In this document: positions 15,376 to 16,637 of the stretch, piece by piece | How positions within the stretch are numbered: position 1 is the first letter of the stretch | Layout of the letters: each line of letters opens with the position of its first letter | Origin: JAGMDK01 sp023128695 | Lineage (GTDB): Bacteria; Planctomycetota; Phycisphaerae; UBA1845; Fen-1342 | Reading direction: 5' to 3' | DNA length: 16,637 bases | Assembly: GCA_030628805.1 (NCBI GenBank) | Contig: DAOVQG010000065.1 | Location: forward strand, 1-16,637 | Notes under the pieces: model-generated | What the model was told of the DNA's origin: nothing | The model's input: only the letters and a program-made list of their open reading frames with translations | Database searches by the model: none | Position numbers and translations under genes: made by a program

Positions 15376-16214
15376 CGACACGTCTCCTTCGCCCCTTTTT
15401 TTGGCGCGCCAGCCTGCCCAATCTTCAAGAGTTCCTCCAAGTGATATCCCAGGTTTTTGTCCTGACGGCATTCCTTCAGCAGTTCCAGATAACGTTGGAT
15501 CAGACCCTTGCCACGCCGCGGCAGGAAAGCAATCTGGCCGGCCTGCATGTTCTCCTTCGCCAATTGAGCACAACGCGTGAAGGTCGAAACGTAGTTGGCC
15601 ACGGCCAGCGGCGAGTGCCGCATGATCTGGCAGATCCGCGAGGTGGTCTTGCCCTCCAGCGCCAGGCGCACAATCTGTGTGCGGTGTGTCAGCACCGGCC
15701 CGATGTCATGCACCATGCCGCGGAGCGGGATTGGCGTATTCGGATTCGTCTTCCGCAACGATTCCAGATCCCGTGAGATCGTCCGCGGACTGACAAAGAA
15801 GATGCGGTAAGCCAGGTCCTCGCGCGTCAGCAGCGCCCCTTGGCTGAGAGCCTCCTGACATAGGTCTGGAATCCGTGAGCGTCTGAACGCGGCCCCTTTC
15901 TTCTCCTGCAAACATCGATCATCAGTCGCCCCTCGATGGACCGTCAGACGGATGGTTCGCTTCTCGCACTCGGCCACCGGCTTGCCCGCCGGCTCTTCGG
16001 CATCGACGGCGACCAAGGTGGCTTGCCCCGGCAAGGCTCCAGAGTCGGAAGTCCCCAGTGCCGCCCCGTACACTTCATGCACGACTTGGAGCACCGCTGC
16101 CGCCTCAAAAGGCGAGTAGTTGAGGCCATCGCGAATCGTGGTCTTAAACTGAGAATCGAGTGTCTTACAGTCCAGACGGCTTAGTTCTTCCTGCTTAGCA
16201 TTCCGCACAGCCAT
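15372..16214 (-). CDS. DUF1670-type protein A with three HTH-like segments
   Basis: A 280-aa protein, first gene of the pair. Conserved parts are QGALLTREDLAYRIFFVSPRTI (125-146), IPLRGMVHDIGPVLTH (162-177), GKTTSRICQIMRHSPLAVANYV (188-209) and NMQAGQIAFLPRRGKGLIQRYL (222-243). They line up in order with those of protein B. No nuclease, recombinase or transposase signature is evident, and there is no signal peptide. ATG at 16214 has a near-perfect AAGGAGG six nt upstream. An in-frame ATG at 16334 would run through the promoter palindrome to the CRISPR edge and is rejected. Coupling suggests that A and B are needed in equal amounts, perhaps as a heteromer. Confidence 0.75.
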   Translation of the reverse strand: MAVRNAKQEELSRLDCKTLDSQFKTTIRDGLNYSPFEAAAVLQVVHEVYGAALGTSDSGALPGQATLVAVDAEEPAGKPVAECEKRTIRLTVHRGATDDRCLQEKKGAAFRRSRIPDLCQEALSQGALLTREDLAYRIFFVSPRTISRDLESLRKTNPNTPIPLRGMVHDIGPVLTHRTQIVRLALEGKTTSRICQIMRHSPLAVANYVSTFTRCAQLAKENMQAGQIAFLPRRGKGLIQRYLELLKECRQDKNLGYHLEELLKIGQAGAPKKGAKETCR

Positions 16215-16244
16215 GGCCCACCTCCTTGAAATCGACCAGCCTCC

Positions 16245-16275
16245 AGCATCCAGCAGGGGGGTGACAATTGTCAAG
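16245..16275 (-). promoter_or_regulatory. promoter with overlapping palindromic operator for the DUF1670 pair
   Basis: The minus strand carries a perfect TTGACA (16269-16274) and, 18 nt on, a weak -10 GATGCT (16245-16250). The -35 lies within TGACAATTGTCA (16262-16273), a 12-bp perfect palindrome. A dimeric HTH protein bound here would block the promoter, so self-regulation by the pair is a reasonable inference. Confidence 0.5.
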
Positions 16276-16327
16276 AAGGTAGGGGGCGAACTTGGCTCGC
16301 TCGTGTAGCGTTTCGCTGCGGTCGACA

Positions 16328-16426
16328 GTTTCAATCCACGCCCCCGTGTGGGGGCGAACGGACTTCCGAGCCTGTCATTCCACCGCCGCAGGAGGTTTCA
16401 ATCCACGCCCCCATGTGGGGGCGAAC
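16328..16426 (-). CRISPR. one-spacer CRISPR array, type I-C-like repeat
   Basis: Two 32-nt repeats (16328-16359 and 16395-16426) enclose one 35-nt spacer (16360-16394). On the minus strand each repeat begins GTTCGCCCCCACA and ends GTGGATTGAAAC, the classic form of type I-C repeats. CGCCCCC/GGGGGCG makes a 7-bp stem with a 4-nt loop. The repeats differ at one base only, in the loop (ACAC against ACAT). By repeat polarity the array reads right to left. No cas gene is in the window. Repeat and spacer lengths are both right for type I-C. Confidence 0.85.
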
Positions 16427-16531
16427 CTTTCTTTTCAGCGTTCGGCCGCTAATCTGAAGTTCCGCTGTTAGACGACACGTAAGTTTCGTCAAGGATGGGG
16501 GTTGTGGTTGGGGGGGGCTTCCGTGGACTGG
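16427..16531 (-). promoter_or_regulatory. leader-like region of the CRISPR array
   Basis: This stretch lies on the 5' side of the array as judged by repeat polarity. On the minus strand it has TTGACG (16487-16492), 16 nt, then TAACAG (16465-16470), a moderate promoter. The A-rich TGAAAAGAAAG follows directly before the first repeat. No further repeat was found here. Confidence 0.4.
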
Positions 16532-16636
16532 CTACAGGCCCAGGAGGTGGAATACGCGGCCCTGTAGTTCGGTGGGCCGGGTGTCTTGCGTGAAGGTGCT
16601 GCCCGACGGATCCACTTGGAGCCGGCAGCGGTTGCG
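16532..16636 (-). CDS. C-terminal fragment of an unidentified protein (runs off the window)
   Basis: The last 34 codons of a minus-strand frame that enters from the right edge and ends at TAG (16532-16534). The peptide includes QVDPSGSTFTQDTRPTELQ and ends VFHLLGL. About 28 of 34 codons end in G or C and the frame has no other stop, which supports real coding. It does not look like the end of a Cas2 that I know. A transposase tail is one guess, not a call. Confidence 0.4.
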   Translation of the reverse strand, partial: RNRCRLQVDPSGSTFTQDTRPTELQGRVFHLLGL

Positions 16637-16637
16637 A

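Noticed and set aside
14361..16275. The DUF1670 pair as an ordinary insertion sequence
   Set aside because: No DDE, serine or tyrosine recombinase motifs, and no long terminal inverted repeats; only 11-bp elements that suit operators equally well.
16215..16334. N-terminal extension of DUF1670 protein A to the ATG at 16334
   Set aside because: The extension covers the AAGGAGG site, the palindrome and the promoter and reaches the CRISPR repeat; ATG at 16214 is far better supported.
16328..16637. cas genes next to the array
   Set aside because: Only 34 codons of a neighbouring gene are visible and they do not match a known Cas protein end; nothing else in the window looks like a Cas protein.
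1..16637. tRNA, rRNA or riboswitch genes
   Set aside because: No cloverleaf with a plausible acceptor and TTC-arm, no rRNA stretches and no riboswitch core were found by reading the intergenic regions.

Overview
The window is high-GC bacterial chromosome and most resembles a planctomycete or another PVC-type bacterium, probably from a little-characterised lineage. This rests on gene content, not on a marker: an infB-ylxP-rbfA translation cluster joined to a KDO-pathway isomerase gene (implying an LPS-type outer membrane), a protein with a histone H1-like tail, a tandem pair of DUF1670-type proteins, and intergenic DNA full of short palindromic repeats and a GGATTGC heptamer microsatellite. 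Genus or class cannot be told from the sequence.

Layout. Positions 1-1615 hold one four-helix membrane protein gene (minus strand) between two copies of a 72-bp hairpin-bearing repeat. Positions 1616-4222 (minus strand) hold a two-gene unit: a GT4/glycogen-synthase-like glycosyltransferase followed by a GH57 family glycosidase, which looks like an alpha-glucan synthesis/remodelling module. A 497-nt divergent intergenic region follows. Positions 4720-14192 (plus strand) form one tightly packed six-gene unit: infB, ylxP (DUF503), rbfA, a degenerate HhH/endonuclease III-like protein with a histone H1-like tail, a 1269-aa exported TPR protein, and kdsD. Neighbours overlap by 4 nt (GTGA or ATGA) or are 14-39 nt apart. 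Positions 14193-14598 are non-coding and repeat-rich. Positions 14599-16214 (minus strand) carry two overlapping paralogous genes with three helix-turn-helix-like segments each (DUF1670 type), preceded by a TTGACA element inside a 12-bp perfect palindrome. The right end holds a one-spacer CRISPR array with type I-C-like 32-nt repeats, a leader-like stretch, and the C-terminal end of an unidentified gene.

How it fits together. infB, ylxP and rbfA serve translation initiation and small-subunit maturation. The three following genes add a probable DNA-binding protein, a periplasmic or envelope TPR scaffold and an envelope sugar enzyme, so growth-linked functions share one transcript. The most unusual signals are: (i) copies of an intergenic palindromic repeat inserted in frame, twice, into the TPR gene, with one compensatory base-pair difference from the intergenic copy; (ii) the same repeat family supplying the last codon and stop of the GH57 gene; (iii) the coupled DUF1670 pair with its palindromic operator, next to a minimal CRISPR array.
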